A stretch of 64,000 nucleotides of DNA from Vicugna pacos (taxonomy: Eukaryota; Chordata; Mammalia; Artiodactyla; Camelidae), in contig NC_133001.1 of the NCBI RefSeq assembly GCF_048564905.1, positions 21,763,743-21,827,742 on the forward strand, in the 5' to 3' direction. Positions 21,991 through 33,965 of this stretch are shown here, one piece after another (positions within the stretch are counted from its first letter, which is position 1; every line of letters starts with the position of its first letter). The translations under genes and the position numbers were made by a program. Under the pieces are notes generated by a model that ran no database searches, was not told the origin of the DNA, and saw only the letters and a list, made by a program, of their open reading frames with translations.

Positions 21991-22925
21991 TATATATAGA
22001 TAGAAATGCTATCTTTTGTTTTACAGTAGAAAATTATCAAAATAATTTTCCCAGTGGCTGTTTTTCTCATTTGTATACAAATTTTCTTAGCATGTTTACT
22101 AATTTTGATGTTTATTAATGAAAGTTATGACACATCAAAATCAGAAGTACAGTACTAATATGTAATTGCTTATTTTTTTAAAGATTATAAAGATATTATG
22201 ACCTAATTTCTTCTGAGATCTGAATACCACCCAAAAATGAATGTAAGATACATCACTGATGACACATCTACTATTGGTTCACATCCTTTTGCACTTTCAC
22301 AGCTGAAGCATGTTTTCAGGTGTTCAAACGGTGCCAACAAGCTTTCTGCTGTAATTCCAGGAGTAACCAGCAACATTTGGGAGACAGTGCACTTTGTTCA
22401 GGAAGGCCAAATAGCAGAGGTCTTTTGGGTGGGGAAGGGATTATGTCACTGTCTAAAAATCCTTGATAAATTTGGCTCCTCAGCAATGGGGAAGAATGCA
22501 GAGCCAAGCAGCACATGTGAGGCCCCAAAAATGTGATGCAAAGAGAGGGATAAAATAGAAAATTTTCAAGGAAAATGCACAAAGGAAAAGAAAAATAATC
22601 ATAAAAGAAATTTTCAATGTTAGTTTCATGTACCCAAAAGAACATTAGTGTGAGACCTAAGATACAATGATTTTTTTTTCACTTCCAGCTTGTTTTTTAA
22701 TATAATTTTGGGACTCCTGTGAGGAATTGATTGGAATTTATTACTGTGATTGGAATTTATTACTCATAATGGGAGGGATATAGACTAGAAAGTCTTAAAT
22801 TTCATTTTAGAGCTTTGATCTTATTATAGGGAGGCTGTAGATATACACCCCTGGGGCTTTCTTATTTAGAAAATGTTTAAACTTAATAAGGTAGAAATAG
22901 ATACATACCTTCTCAACTTGATCAA
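21991..22925. other. Mostly unique; unresolved block at 22220-22550
   Basis: 22237-22536 opens a 99-codon ATG frame (MNVRYITDDTSTIGSHPF...) that matches no family I know. Without homology it could be chance or an old processed remnant. Confidence 0.3.
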
Positions 22926-22929
22926 ATAT

Positions 22930-23209
22930 ACCTCAGTGCTAAAGTGACCATCATGCTTATTGGGGCAACAGCAGAAGCATTCCCACTAAAGTCAGGAATA
23001 ACAAAGGATGTTCACATACCACTACTATGACTTAGCAATACTGGATGTTAGACAATACAGTTAATAAGAGAAAGAACCAGAAGTACAGTAATTTAAAGAA
23101 AGAAAAACTATCACAATCTGTGATCTTTATGGAAAACCTGAGCTATTCAACTGAAAAAGTATCATAACCAAGCAAATTTAGTAAGGTAGCATGATACAGA
23201 ATTACATCG
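22930..23209 (+). mobile_element. Old L1 ORF2 (reverse-transcriptase region), left of a younger L1
   Basis: 'GCATTCCCACTAAAGTCAGG' and 'AGTAAGGTAGCATGATACAG' are L1 RT-region landmarks. It ends at the target site where the L1 tail at 23221 landed. Confidence 0.6.
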
Positions 23210-23220
23210 ATACATTTCAG

Positions 23221-23568
23221 ATGAACGGAATACTACTCAGCCATAAAAAGAATGAAACAATACCATCTGCAGCAACATGGATGGCCTCAGAGATTATCAT
23301 ACTAAGTGAAGTAAGTCAGACAAAGAAAACTATTGTATGATATCACTTATATGTGGAATCTAAAAAAAAATTATATAAATGAACTTATTTATAAAACAGA
23401 AAGAGACTCACAGACCTAGAAAACAAACTTATGGTTACCAAAGAGGAAAGGGTGGGAGGAGGGATAAGAGTTTGGGATTAAAAGATACAAATTATAATTA
23501 TGTATAACTGAATCACTATGCCATATATCAGAAACTAACAACACTGTAAATCAACTACAATCAAAAAA
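23221..23568 (+). mobile_element. 5'-truncated L1 3' end with target-site duplication
   Basis: About 350 bp of L1 3' end: 'TGAACGGAATACTACTCAGC', 'GCAACATGGATGGCCTCAG', 'AAGTGAAGTAAGTCAGAC'. It ends in an A-rich tail. The 11-bp duplication ATACATTTCAG is exact at 23210-23220 and 23569-23579, so a simple target-primed insertion. Confidence 0.9.
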
Positions 23569-23579
23569 ATACATTTCAG

Positions 23580-24450
23580 GTAAAAAAACAGCAAGTTAGA
23601 AGATGAAATGGGGTAAGATTTCATTTACCATAGTAACAGTATAAGATAAAATATCTAAGAAAAAACATTAGAAATGTACAAGATTTATGACTACAATTTT
23701 AAAGCATTCCTGAAGGATGCAAAGACTCGTACAAAGAGAACAGTGTAACAAGTTCTTAAATAGGAAGTCTGAATCTCATAAAGTTGTCTTCCTAAGCTAA
23801 TTTAGAAATTTATTGTAATTACAGTAACAAGGCCAAAATTTGAGGAAGGGGTTGGGGAGAGACAAGCAAATTCCAAAATACATTTAGAAAAAGAACGTCA
23901 AGGAAGCCTGCAAAAATAAATAGAAATGAAAGGGGCTATTCCTAACACTTGTAAAGCTACAATAATTAAAAGTGTAGTCCTGACACACAAATAAACCAAT
24001 CAACAGGATGGAACAAGAGATCTAGAAATACATCCCAGGGCAAACAGAATTTGGTATAGGATAAACATGGCTTCTGACATCAGTGAGGAAAAGATAGACA
24101 ACATAAGATACTGTCTTTAGACAACTGGAGATACATTTTAATAAAATTAAGCCTTATGCTGTGTACCAGGTGAATTCCAAAGGAGCAAAGATTTAAATTT
24201 TAAAAATATAAAATCACAAAAATACTCTACACAAAAGAGAATGTATTAACTTGTATTAACTCTTATTTAAAATCCAGAGGGATAATGAGAAATATTGATA
24301 AATACACCTACCTGGAAAAAATTTTTTTAATCTGCATGGTAAAACAAAAAATTCCATAAGAAAGTCAAAAGAAGAATCACAAACTGGGAAGGAATACATA
24401 AATTCATAATAAGCAGATTTTTAGAATGGTGAGAAAGGAAGTATACTAAA
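23580..24450 (+). mobile_element. Old L1 ORF2, right of the younger insertion
   Basis: Continues the reading broken at 23210: 'CCTGAAGGATGCAAAGACTC', 'TCAACAGGATGGAACAAGAG', 'AGACAACTGGAGATACATT'. Confidence 0.55.
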
Positions 24451-24508
24451 GGGTTGCAAATCACTGATCCAAGGATTTGCCAAAGAAGGATGCTAACTTC
24501 AGATTATA

Positions 24509-25021
24509 CAGTTGGCTGTCTGTATCCACGGTTCCACATCCGAAGATTCAAACAACTACAGATTGAACATTTTTTAATTCCAGAAAGTTCCAAAAAGCAA
24601 AATTTGAATTTGCCATGTGCCAGCATTTATTTACACAGCATTTACATTGTATTAGGTACAACAGGAATTATAGGTATTACAAGTAATCTAGAAATGACCT
24701 GGGGAGAGGGTATATATAGCTCAAGTGGTAGAGCACATGCTTAGCATGCACAACAAGGTCCTTGGTTCAATTTCCAGTACTGCCTCCAAAAATAAATAAA
24801 CCTAATTATCTAACCCCCCAAAAATCCTAAAAAATGAGTCACCTAGAAAATGCAAAGAAAAAAATAATAGAAATGATCTAAAGTATATAAGAGGATGTGC
24901 ATAGATTATATGCAAATATACACCCTTTTATGTAAGTGCTTTGAGCATCCTCTGATTTTGGTATCCACGGCGCCCAGTGGTGTCCTGGAACCAATCCCAC
25001 ACGGATACAGAGGGATGACTG
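24509..25021 (+). mobile_element. MER2-like Tigger DNA transposon with a SINE inside
   Basis: The terminal repeats are CAGTTGGCTGTCTGTATCCA (24509) and TATCCACGG..GATACAGAGGGATGACTG (ending 25021). Both are flanked by TA, the TcMar target site. The interior 'TTTACATTGTATTAGG' and 'AAGTATATAAGAGGATGTGC' match the MER2/Tigger consensus I recall. The SINE at 24698-24867 splits it. Confidence 0.8.
24698..24867 (+). mobile_element. Camelid-type tRNA-derived SINE
   Basis: tRNA-like 5' part with Pol III box A 'TAGCTCAAGTGG' and box B 'GGTTCAATTT', 'GAGCACATGCTTAGCATGCA' and an A-rich tail with AAAATAAATAAA. The 9-bp duplication TAGAAATGA is exact at 24689-24697 and 24868-24876. The element is a main reason to call this camelid DNA. 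It is not a tRNA gene. Confidence 0.85.
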
Positions 25022-25560
25022 TATATTTTACCTCAAGTGCCAAGTCGAATATAATCCTATTTTCCATTTTAATGCAGGAAACCAATCACCGCACCACCAC
25101 TGGGGCAAAATGAGTAATACAAACCTGCAGTTGCCTCAGGAACATCAGTAATAGGCAAGGTCACCTCAAGATTACTAAATTCTGTAAGCATATTCTATTC
25201 ACCAAGCCTCGTGGTTTCGTCATGTGTGATGCTATTCCGTAACTGCTATAGACTGCAGTGACTGCACTGTGAAAATCATTTCCGTAGTGGCATCCACTGG
25301 TTTGCACAGATTAACTCATATGTTAGGAACACTGTAAACCTGCCGTTGCCTTCACCAAGTGTGCAGTACAGTCATGGAGTCTGCACTTTCATTAGGCCTG
25401 TTATAAACACATAGGTAATTCCTCTCATATACTATTATTTCATCTGAAATATATTCATACTCAACAGCACATACATTTGAGGAATAAATCTGGTACTATG
25501 GAATATGATTTTATCTCTTGAACAAAAACTTTATTTGATCATTCAGAAAAAGAATATGAT
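25022..25560. other. No recognised feature
   Basis: Unique-looking sequence. Confidence 0.5.
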
Positions 25561-25565
25561 TACTA

Positions 25566-25692
25566 TCTTGTAATAACCTTTAATGAAAAAGAATATGAAA
25601 CTGAATATATGTATGTGCATGTATGACTGGGACATGCTGTACACCAGAGACTGACACACTGTAACTGACTATACTTCAATTAAAAAAAAAAA
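25566..25692 (+). mobile_element. Short L1 3' end
   Basis: 'GAATATGAAACTGAATATAT', 'GACTGGGACATGCTGTACAC', 'TGACTATACTTCAATT' and an A-tract. Duplicated flanks GAATATGATTACTA (25552-25565) and AATATGACTACTA (25691-25703) differ by one base. Confidence 0.8.
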
Positions 25693-25703
25693 TATGACTA
25701 CTA

Positions 25704-28540
25704 CTGCTTCTCCTGACGCAGGTAAATCTCTATCTCAGAGGGAGGAAAAAAAAAAAAAACCCGCTAAACTTTTTTGTAATCTTTCCGTTTGACTACAGAT
25801 AGAAACAACACAATAACATGAGAGGTTTCAATTAAAGAAACTTAAAGGAAAGCCCAGGGTTACCGCACCTTGAATCTTTTTAGGTAATTTTTAAGTTAGG
25901 CCAACTTCTTGTGCACCTGAGAACATACCTGAAATCATTTTATTAATAGAAGGTTTCTTTTTTAGGTTCAGTATCACACTTAAAAAGCAGCTGGAAATTT
26001 TAGAAACAGTCCAAGAACATACTTGCTATTTCCATGGAAATCTGGATAAGGGTCAGCTGGCATATGTCATAAATAGTTTCCCATGATATGCCAAAATTAG
26101 AGATTATTTCAACTAATAACTGTATTGATTTAATTAAAATGTTTTCATTTGCAGGCATTTGGGGGAGGGGAGAGGGGTGCTCCACTCTGGTACTCCTTGC
26201 TCCAAGAGTGCAAAGAATATATTCTTGGACCATGTCTGTGGCACTCGCTCTCCAGCTAGCCAAAGGAAGAGAAAAAAACAAAAATACAGGCTACCAGGTT
26301 GAAAGTGACGGCTTTACCAAAAAATAAAAACAAAAAGGTATAAGGCCTCTTTACCTCAGTGAGAACAGAAATTCATCCCCTCAGCCTAAATGTTTTCTTT
26401 CCAGAATCACTAAAATAAAGTGCTAGTTCTGGGTCCCATGTCAAAGGTGAAAGGGATTTTATTTTGCAGCCTAAGCTACTGAAGCTGAAAAACACAGTCA
26501 AGGTCAGGCTGTTTGGTAATAAAAGCTCTAGGTCTAGCCCTCGGGTTTTCTGACTTCTACATTATTGTGTTCCTCAGCCTGTTTGCTGGAGAAGAGCTCA
26601 TCTCAGATGCTCATCTAAAGTGCACCCTTTGTAACAGAAGCCTCAGTCTCAGGAATTTTCACTCATTATGGGTATGAGGAGGCAGGGAATGCTGCAACAA
26701 CCAACTTCTGAGGACCCATAAAAATGGGAAAACTCAAAGTTGAAGAATGAGAAAGGTACTGATTTATGTCTTTAGGTGTGATCCACGATTTCTGATTAGA
26801 GACAACATTTCCAGTTATTAGTCAGAAAAAGAAACATCTCTAAAGTGGAGAAGCAGAGTGAGTTCTCCAGGCCACAGAAGTGTTTAAGTGTTACTTTTCG
26901 GTAAAAGGCCATTTTCTTTTATGATTGATTCTCTGCTTGCCAAGGAGGTTTCAGTACAAGTGCGGACTGATGCCTGAATGAGGTGTATTTTCCCTCATTA
27001 ATTAGTAAACTGATTTATCCCTTTCTTCTTAAAGGATTGTGACTTCATTCCTCACCTAAAATTTAGTTTCTAAAAGTGCAATGCTGAGATACGGCGATAC
27101 TCCCCACCCCCACCCCATTGAGGGGCGCCCTCAGTCCCGCCTGCCTTCAGTGCAGTAACCCCAGGTCCCTCTCAACCATCCCCTTGGTCACTTGGGTAGG
27201 AACACACCTTTAACTTCCTCCTGAGAAGAAATTCCCACCGCTAATGACAGAACTGTCAGCCCCTGGACCACTGGGGTTGCACTTCCTTCTAGGGAACACT
27301 CTTAATTTTTAATTGGTGAGTGTATGTACAATCTTTGATATAAATATTTAAATTTAGGCATAGTTCTCCCAAGAGAAGAATTCTAAAAATATACAAATTC
27401 ATATGTAAATATATGACATTTAGAAATATTTACCAGTTTCTTCTTCCCTATTCCACCATGAAAACAGCTTTTTGGCTTTCTGGTGAGCCATGACTAAGCT
27501 CCTCTATTTAGAACTTGTCTGCCATCCCACCTTCTCAGGTCACCATGGGTGGTCAAGTCAGAATCACATTAAATTTTAGCTCAGCTGTGATAATGCTGTG
27601 CCCTTTCTACCCTTGGTGGCTTAGACAACCCCCTAGAGTTTCTTAGTCATTAAGAGCTCAATGCTTCCAAAGGGGACGTATGGCACAGCCCCAGATACTC
27701 CTCTAGATCATATGAGATGCTTAACAATCCTATTTCAGGAGTGAGGAACAGGAGAGGCAGTGGGGTGGTGGATGCTTTCCTCCTCAACTTTTCTAAGAAG
27801 CTCTTATTTACCCTGTTAGTTTCATTCTAGACTAGAAAGTACATGGGCGGTGGGGGCGGGGGGACTGAGTTGATGGCTCTGTCAGTTCCATTTCTGTTTT
27901 GAAGCTGGCTGAAAGCCCAAGACAGGGACCACTCTTGCTCTCTTTATAGGCAGTGAAATGTTAAGAGTATAGCATCTTTTTTTCAGGCAGGATCCCTTTG
28001 AGATGTTCCTGGAAAAGCAGCACAGTCCATGAGCATCAGGAAGGCATGCTGACCTCAGGCAATTTGAAAAGACTGTAGGTGCCAGTGAGGCGAAAACATG
28101 ACAATTAGAAGAGTCAGTTCTCCAGCCAGGTAGCTTTGCCCTACACTGTAGATTCTTTCTGAGCAGGTATAATGACTGCATACCGTGTGTAGGTCTAGGC
28201 ATTATAGGTGGATTTGTGATTTATTTAGGGAAAGAAATTTACAAAAGACATTTAGAAAGTCAGATTTACGTCTTTTGCTCGTTAAAAAAAAGACGTTTTC
28301 ATGTGAGTCCCTAAATAGCTACATACTAAATAGATATCCCCACAAACCACAAATGAAATAGACCAGGCATTACCCAGGTGCTGGCCAATTTAGGCTTTGT
28401 ACTGATAAGTATTCACAATATCTTGCAAAAATAATTTTAATAAATTTTTATGTGCAATCACAATAATTTCACACTCTGAAAACAGAGTCTTGAATGTACA
28501 GACTCATTAATTCATTGGAATAATGCCTATTATTTGGCAG
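25704..28540. other. 2.8 kb without recognised repeats
   Basis: Single-copy in appearance. Includes a GC-richer stretch at 27080-27200. No exon can be supported. Confidence 0.5.
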
Positions 28541-28541
28541 G

Positions 28542-28907
28542 TGCTATGAACTGAATTGTGTACCCCCCCAAATTTGCATGTTGAAGCCCTAACTCCACTA
28601 TAATGGTATTTGGAGACAAGGCCGCTGGGAGATAATGAGGTCTAGATGAGGTCAAGAGCATGGGTCCCTAGTGATGGGGTTAGTGCCCTTACAAGAAGAG
28701 GAAGAGATACCAGAGCTCGCTCTCTGCCATGTGAGAACACAGCAAGAAGGAAGCCATCTACAAGCCAGGAAGACAGTCCTCACCAGAACCTGACTGCGCT
28801 GGCACCCAGATCTTGGCTCTCTAGCTTCTGGAGGTATGAGAAAATCAATCTCTGTTGTTCAAGCCACCTGGTCTGTGGTATTATGGCCCTCCAAGCTGAC
28901 TTATGCA
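28542..28907 (+). mobile_element. MaLR (ERVL-MaLR) solo LTR, MST/MLT1 type (fossil)
   Basis: TG...CA block: 'TGCTATGAACTGAATTGTGT' at the start, 'AAATTTGCATGTTGAAGCCC', 'CTGTTGTTCAAGCCACCTGG' near the end. A solo LTR of the MaLR group, probably old eutherian. Confidence 0.75.
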
Positions 28908-29189
28908 GGAGCTATAATTTTTTTTAATTAAAAGTCTTTAAAAATTTATGAAGCACATGTGTAAACTAAATGATGAGATGCCAGTTAATTTAAACTAATG
29001 AAAGAAATACTTTGAAACATATTAATGTTTCATTTTGCTCTTCTATGTAACAATGATGGAAAGAAATGTGATCAATGATACTATCTTTACATACAAAAGA
29101 GCAAAATATAGATAAAATTAAAATCCTTGCTTAATTTCTTCTTGTCTGCTTTCTTCACTTTCTATGGGGAATTCTATCGTCCCATATCC

Positions 29190-29735
29190 ATTATCTATTA
29201 ATCATTCATTCATCCCACAAGTATTTACTGAGCCCCTAACTCTACTCCAGACACTATTCCAGAGATTGGGATATACCTGTGAACAAAATCTCTCTCATGG
29301 AGTTTATGTACTAATGTAGGCAGATAGAATAAGCAAAAACATATTAAACATACAATGTGTCATAGTGTAGTAAGTGATATGAAGAAACAAACCTGGTAAA
29401 GGGTTAGAGTACAATGTAGGAGAGGGAAAACCTGGGTAGTAATTTTGAAAACATGATCAGGGAAAACCTCTCTGAAAAGACCACATTTAAGCAGTGACTA
29501 AATCATGTACAGAAATGAGTCTTGGACATGTCTGGAAAACAGTGTTCCAAGCTAAGGAAGCAACATTTTCAAAAGTCCTGAGACAGCAGCATACTTGGCT
29601 TGTTAGAAAGACAGCAAGACAGTTAGAAACAAGTGAACAAGACAGAGTGTGGCAGGGGATAGGGCTAATAGGTTGCCAGGAATCCATGAAGGTGTGACCA
29701 GAAAGTGAGTGAGGAAGGCCCCTGAAGTGGGTGGT
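29190..29735 (-). mobile_element. L2 3' region, long reversed copy
   Basis: 'CATTCATTCATCCCACAAG' start, 'AAAACCTCTCTGAAAAGACC' and 'AAAAGTCCTGAGACAGCAGC' are L2 landmarks read in reverse. Confidence 0.65.
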
Positions 29736-29739
29736 TGGG

Positions 29740-30667
29740 GGAGAGAATGAGAAAGAAGCAATATTTGAGAAGATAATGGCTGAGATTTTCCCCAAATTGA
29801 TGAAAGTCATAGACTCCAGTAGTTCTCTAAGCCTAAAGTAAGATAAATTTTTTGAAAAGCACACTGTGGCACATCATAGTAAAAATGTTGAAAATTAAAG
29901 AGAGACTATTAAAAGAAAACAGAGGGGAAAAAGAGATTAACTTCAAAGGAACAAATATTAGACTGATAGCTGATTTCTCAGAAGAATCAAAGGAACCCAG
30001 AAGCTGGAAACCTAGGATTAACTACAAGTTACCCTTCAGTAATAAATTGGAAAAAAGACATTTTCAAGGGGTTGGGGGAAGTAGAAATTTTTCACTAACA
30101 ACTTACTTTAAAGAAAATACTAAAGAGTGTATTCAGCTCCCAGATGGGAGCTCAAAGATGCAGAAGGAGTAAAGAACAGTGAAAAGGACAAATACGGATA
30201 GATCTAAATGAATTTTAACTGAATATATCATACTTATAATAATATATTAGGGTATTTTAAGTATATAATATTAGGGGATTTTGTACATAAAATGAGAATG
30301 CATATTTGTATCAAAACATATAAACCATATTTGTATCAAACAAAGGAGACTTTAAGGCAAAAACCATTACTAGAAATAGGTACTTCAAATGATAAATGTT
30401 TAAGTACTTGAGTAAAAAGATAATGATTATCCATTTTTATGTACCTAATAACATAGTCCAAAATCATATATTAAACAAATATGGACAAAAAATAGACAAA
30501 TAAAAATATAGATTTTTTAAACATACCTTTTTCAGATACATGACATAAAATAATTTATAAGGATTTACAAGATTCGAAAAACACAATTTATATATTTGAC
30601 CTAATAGTCACACATACATCACTGTACCCCAAAACTGCAGAATACCCATTGCTTTTAAATATATATG
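29740..30667 (+). mobile_element. Old L1, 5'/ORF1-side part of a nested stack
   Basis: 'GAGAAAGAAGCAATATTTG', 'CTGATAGCTGATTTCTCAGA' and 'GAAGAATCAAAGGAACCCAG' are landmarks of the old L1 5' half. It is interrupted by L1 tails and continues at about 31790. Confidence 0.6.
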
Positions 30668-31275
30668 GGCCACAGCAATCCCACTCCTGGGCATATATAC
30701 AGAGAAAACTCTAATTCAAAAAGATACACACACCCCAATGTTCATAGCAGCACTATTTACAATAGTCAAGACATGGAAGCAATTTAAATGTCCATTGACA
30801 GATGATTAGATAAAAGATGTGGTACATATACACAATGGAATACTACTCAGCCATAAAAAGAATAAAATGATATTTGCAGCAACATGGATGGATCTAGAGA
30901 TTATCATATTAAGTGAAGTAAGTCAGAAAAAGACAAATATCATATGATTTCACTTATATGTGGAATCTAAATAAAAATGATAAGAATTCTATTTACAAAC
31001 CAAAAACAGACTCACTGACATAGAAAACAAACTATGGTTACCAAAGGAGAAAGGACGGGAGAGGGATAAATTAGGAATTTGGGATTAACAGATACACATT
31101 ACTGTATATAAAACAGATAAACAAGGACCTACTGTATAGCACAGGGAACTATATTTAACTTCTTATAATAACAATTGAAAAGAATCTGAAAAGAAAATAT
31201 ATATGTATGTGTAACTGAATCATTTTGCTGTACACCTGAAACTAACATTGTAAATCAGCTACACTTAAATAAAAA
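30668..31275 (+). mobile_element. L1 3' end, first of a tandem pair
   Basis: 'CAGCAATCCCACTCCTGGGC', 'AATACTACTCAGCCATAAAA', 'ACCTACTGTATAGCACAGGG', 'TTGCTGTACACCTGAAACTA', ending in an A-rich tail. Length about 600 bp, 5'-truncated. Confidence 0.8.
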
Positions 31276-31308
31276 ATAAAAATTTAAAATATATTAATAA
31301 ATTTAAAA

Positions 31309-31789
31309 GGTGTGGTATATATACAATGGAATACTACTCAGCCATAAAAAGAATGAAATAATGCTATTTGCAGCAACATGGATGATTATCATACTAAGTG
31401 AAGTCAGTCGGAGAAAGACAAGTATCACTTGTATGTATAATCTCAAAAATGATACAAATGAACTTATTTACAAAGCAGAAACAGACTCACAGACATAGAA
31501 AACAAACTTATGGTTACCACAGGGTAAAGGGTGGGGGAGTGATAAAGTAAACATATATATACTACCATATATAAAATAGATAAATGACAAGGTCATACTG
31601 TAAAGCACAGGGAACTACATTCAGTATCTTGTGATAACTTATAATGGAAAAGAATACAATAGCCAAAGATAGATATAGATATAGATATGTGTGTATCTAT
31701 ATATATCTCACTATGCTGTACACCAGAAAATAACACATTGTAAATCAACTATATACTTCAATTTAAAAATAAATAAATAAATAAATAAT
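31309..31789 (+). mobile_element. L1 3' end, second of a tandem pair
   Basis: Starts 'GGTGTGGTATATATACAATG', i.e. further 3' than the first copy, and ends with an AAATn tail. It follows the tail of the first, so the two lie head-to-tail on the same strand. Confidence 0.8.
31675..31705 (+). repeat. (AGATAT)n microsatellite within the second L1 tail
   Basis: Repeated 'GATAGATATAGATATAG' units inside the 3'UTR. Confidence 0.7.
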
Positions 31790-32965
31790 CTCCCCCTCAA
31801 AAAAAATACATAGATCATTATAAAATCAACCATATTTGAAAGCAAACTGCCACAAATTCCAACAAATCCAATTCATACAAAGTAAATTCTTTGACTACTT
31901 AGGAATTAGACTAGAAGTCAATTTAAAAAAATGCTTAGAAAATCTATAATGCTTGTAAATTAAGAAATACACTTCCCAAAAAAACCAATGAGTCAAAGAA
32001 ATCACAATGAAAACTAAACATATTTTGAAGTGAATGTTCATAAAAATGAGATGCATTAAGCTCATTTTAAAAAGAAAATTTTTGTCCCCAAATACATGTA
32101 TTAGAGAAGAAAAGCTGAAAGGCAATGAGTTAAAGGTCCATAATAAAAGGTTATAAAAAGATCAACTTAAGTCTAAGGAAAATAGGAGGATAGAAATAAA
32201 AAGATAAAAAACAGCAATAAATAAAATAGAAAACAAACATACAATAGAGAAGATCAAAGATAAAACTTGGTTCTTTGAAATGACACTTAAGTTTATAAAC
32301 CCCCCATGGAGAATAATGAAGAAATACAGAGGGTAAGCTTAAATAATCAATATCAGGAATAAAAGAGGGGGCATCATTATAGAGCCTACAGATATTTAAA
32401 AAGTATGTTATGAACAACTTATGATCAGTAAATTGTATATTTGTTAAAAATCATCAAGCTTTATGCCTAATATTACATTACTGTGTTGATATTTTTCAAT
32501 AGAGATCAAGAAAATATGCATCTTACAAAACCTGACAGCACAAGAAGAAACAAAATGTGAACAGTTCTGTATCTATTTTTTTTAATCAAATCAATAATTA
32601 AAAACCTTCCTACAGTGGAAACTGTAGGTGATGTTGGTTTCACTGGTTGTCTTAAACCAAATTCTTAAGTAAAAAAATTACAGCTTACACAAATTCTTTC
32701 AGAGAATAGAAAAGAGAATGAAAAACACCCTCCAGCTCATTTACGAATCCAGCATCACTTGGATACTGAAGTATGACAAGGGCATTAGTAGGAAGAAAAA
32801 CTACAGTCCAGTCACGTTTATAAACATACATGCAAGAATCCTAAGCAAGATGTTAAATAAATGAATACAGAAATATGTAACAAAGAGAGCTAACACATAA
32901 TGATTATATTTGGTTTATTGCAGAAATGGAAGGTTACTTTAACATTCAAAAATGCAATCGGTAAT
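31790..32965 (+). mobile_element. Old L1 ORF1-ORF2 continuation
   Basis: Landmarks 'GATCATTATAAAATCAACCA', 'CTTGGTTCTTTGAAATGACA', 'ATCAATATCAGGAATAAAAG' and 'TCTTTCAGAGAATAGAAAAG' follow L1 ORF2 order. Confidence 0.65.
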
Positions 32966-33222
32966 GCAACTAATCTATAGTGACAGAAGATAGATCCATG
33001 GTTGCCTGGGGGCCTGCGTGGAGGGATGGGTAAAATGAAAGGGACTGGTGAGAGGGATTACACGGGGGCATGTGGAAACTTTTGGAGGGGAGTGATAAAT
33101 ATGTTCATTCTTTGGATTTCAGTGATGGTTTCACAAAAATATACATATGTGAAAAAACTATATATTAGAAATATGTGCAGTTTATTATATGCTATGATAC
33201 CTCATTAAAGGTTTTAAAATTT
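32966..33222 (+). mobile_element. L1MB-type 3'UTR inserted into the old ORF2
   Basis: 'TATAGTGACAGAAGATAGAT', 'GGTTGCCTGGGGGCCTG', 'GATATATGTTCATT'-type motif and an AATAAA-like end. A complete 3' end with ORF2 text on both sides. Confidence 0.65.
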
Positions 33223-33490
33223 ATCAGTATAATTTATCACATTAACAGAATAAAGAAAGAATTCACATGAACATCTCAGCAGATTCAGAAAAAACTTCTA
33301 ATAAAAGTCTATTTTCATTCATGATTTTAAAAACTAACTTAGCTAACTGTGAAGGAAATTTTCTTAAACTGATAAAGAATACCTTTAAAAAAAATATATA
33401 TATAGCAAAATACCATGACTCAAGGTAAAATGTTGAAAGCTTTCCATGTGAGATTGGAAACAAGACAAAGATGTCTTCCCAGTACCACTT
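33223..33490 (+). mobile_element. Old L1 ORF2 resumed
   Basis: 'CACATTAACAGAATAAAGAA', 'CATGAACATCTCAGCAGATT', 'GGAAACAAGACAAAGATGTC' continue the RT region past the 3' end at 32966-33222. Confidence 0.6.
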
Positions 33491-33569
33491 CACCTCCTGC
33501 TCTATCATGCCCCTCCTTGATTTGGGCAACAATGACTACAATTTCTGGCGTAGGTTTAAACTAAGCAGA

Positions 33570-33965
33570 TTAGCATTATTCCTCCTGTCCAGTGACTGAA
33601 TCAAGGAAGGGCAGGGATAAGCCTGTCAATGCATTCCAACACCCCCAGCCCCAGTGATTATGTCAAATGCAACACAAGATCGAAATTGATCCAAAGGAAG
33701 GTCAGAGGTTTATCTGGAAGAATAGAAGCTCTCCAATTCCCATGGAAGTACAGCATAAAAAGATGTCATGTCAGTAACTGCTGTGGCCATTTCTAATACA
33801 GTAAGAGGAGCCAGGGAGGAAGACAGAGTGAAGACAACCATAGAGGAATAGAGCCCAGTGAAGAATTATTCAGTTGTGTATGTGAAAATAACTCCATTTT
33901 TTTTTGAGCCAGATCAGTTCTCATTCTCTATTGTTTGCATCCCAAAGACTCCTAACCAATAATAA
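33570..33965. mobile_element. Unresolved old dispersed repeat
   Basis: 'CAGTGACTGAATCAAGGAAG', 'GAAGAATTATTCAGTTGTGT' resemble the same repeat as at 61925-62435 on the other orientation. I cannot name the family. Confidence 0.35.

Noticed and set aside
24700-24780. tRNA-like sequence
   Set aside because: It is the head of a SINE with target duplications and an A-rich tail, not a tRNA gene.
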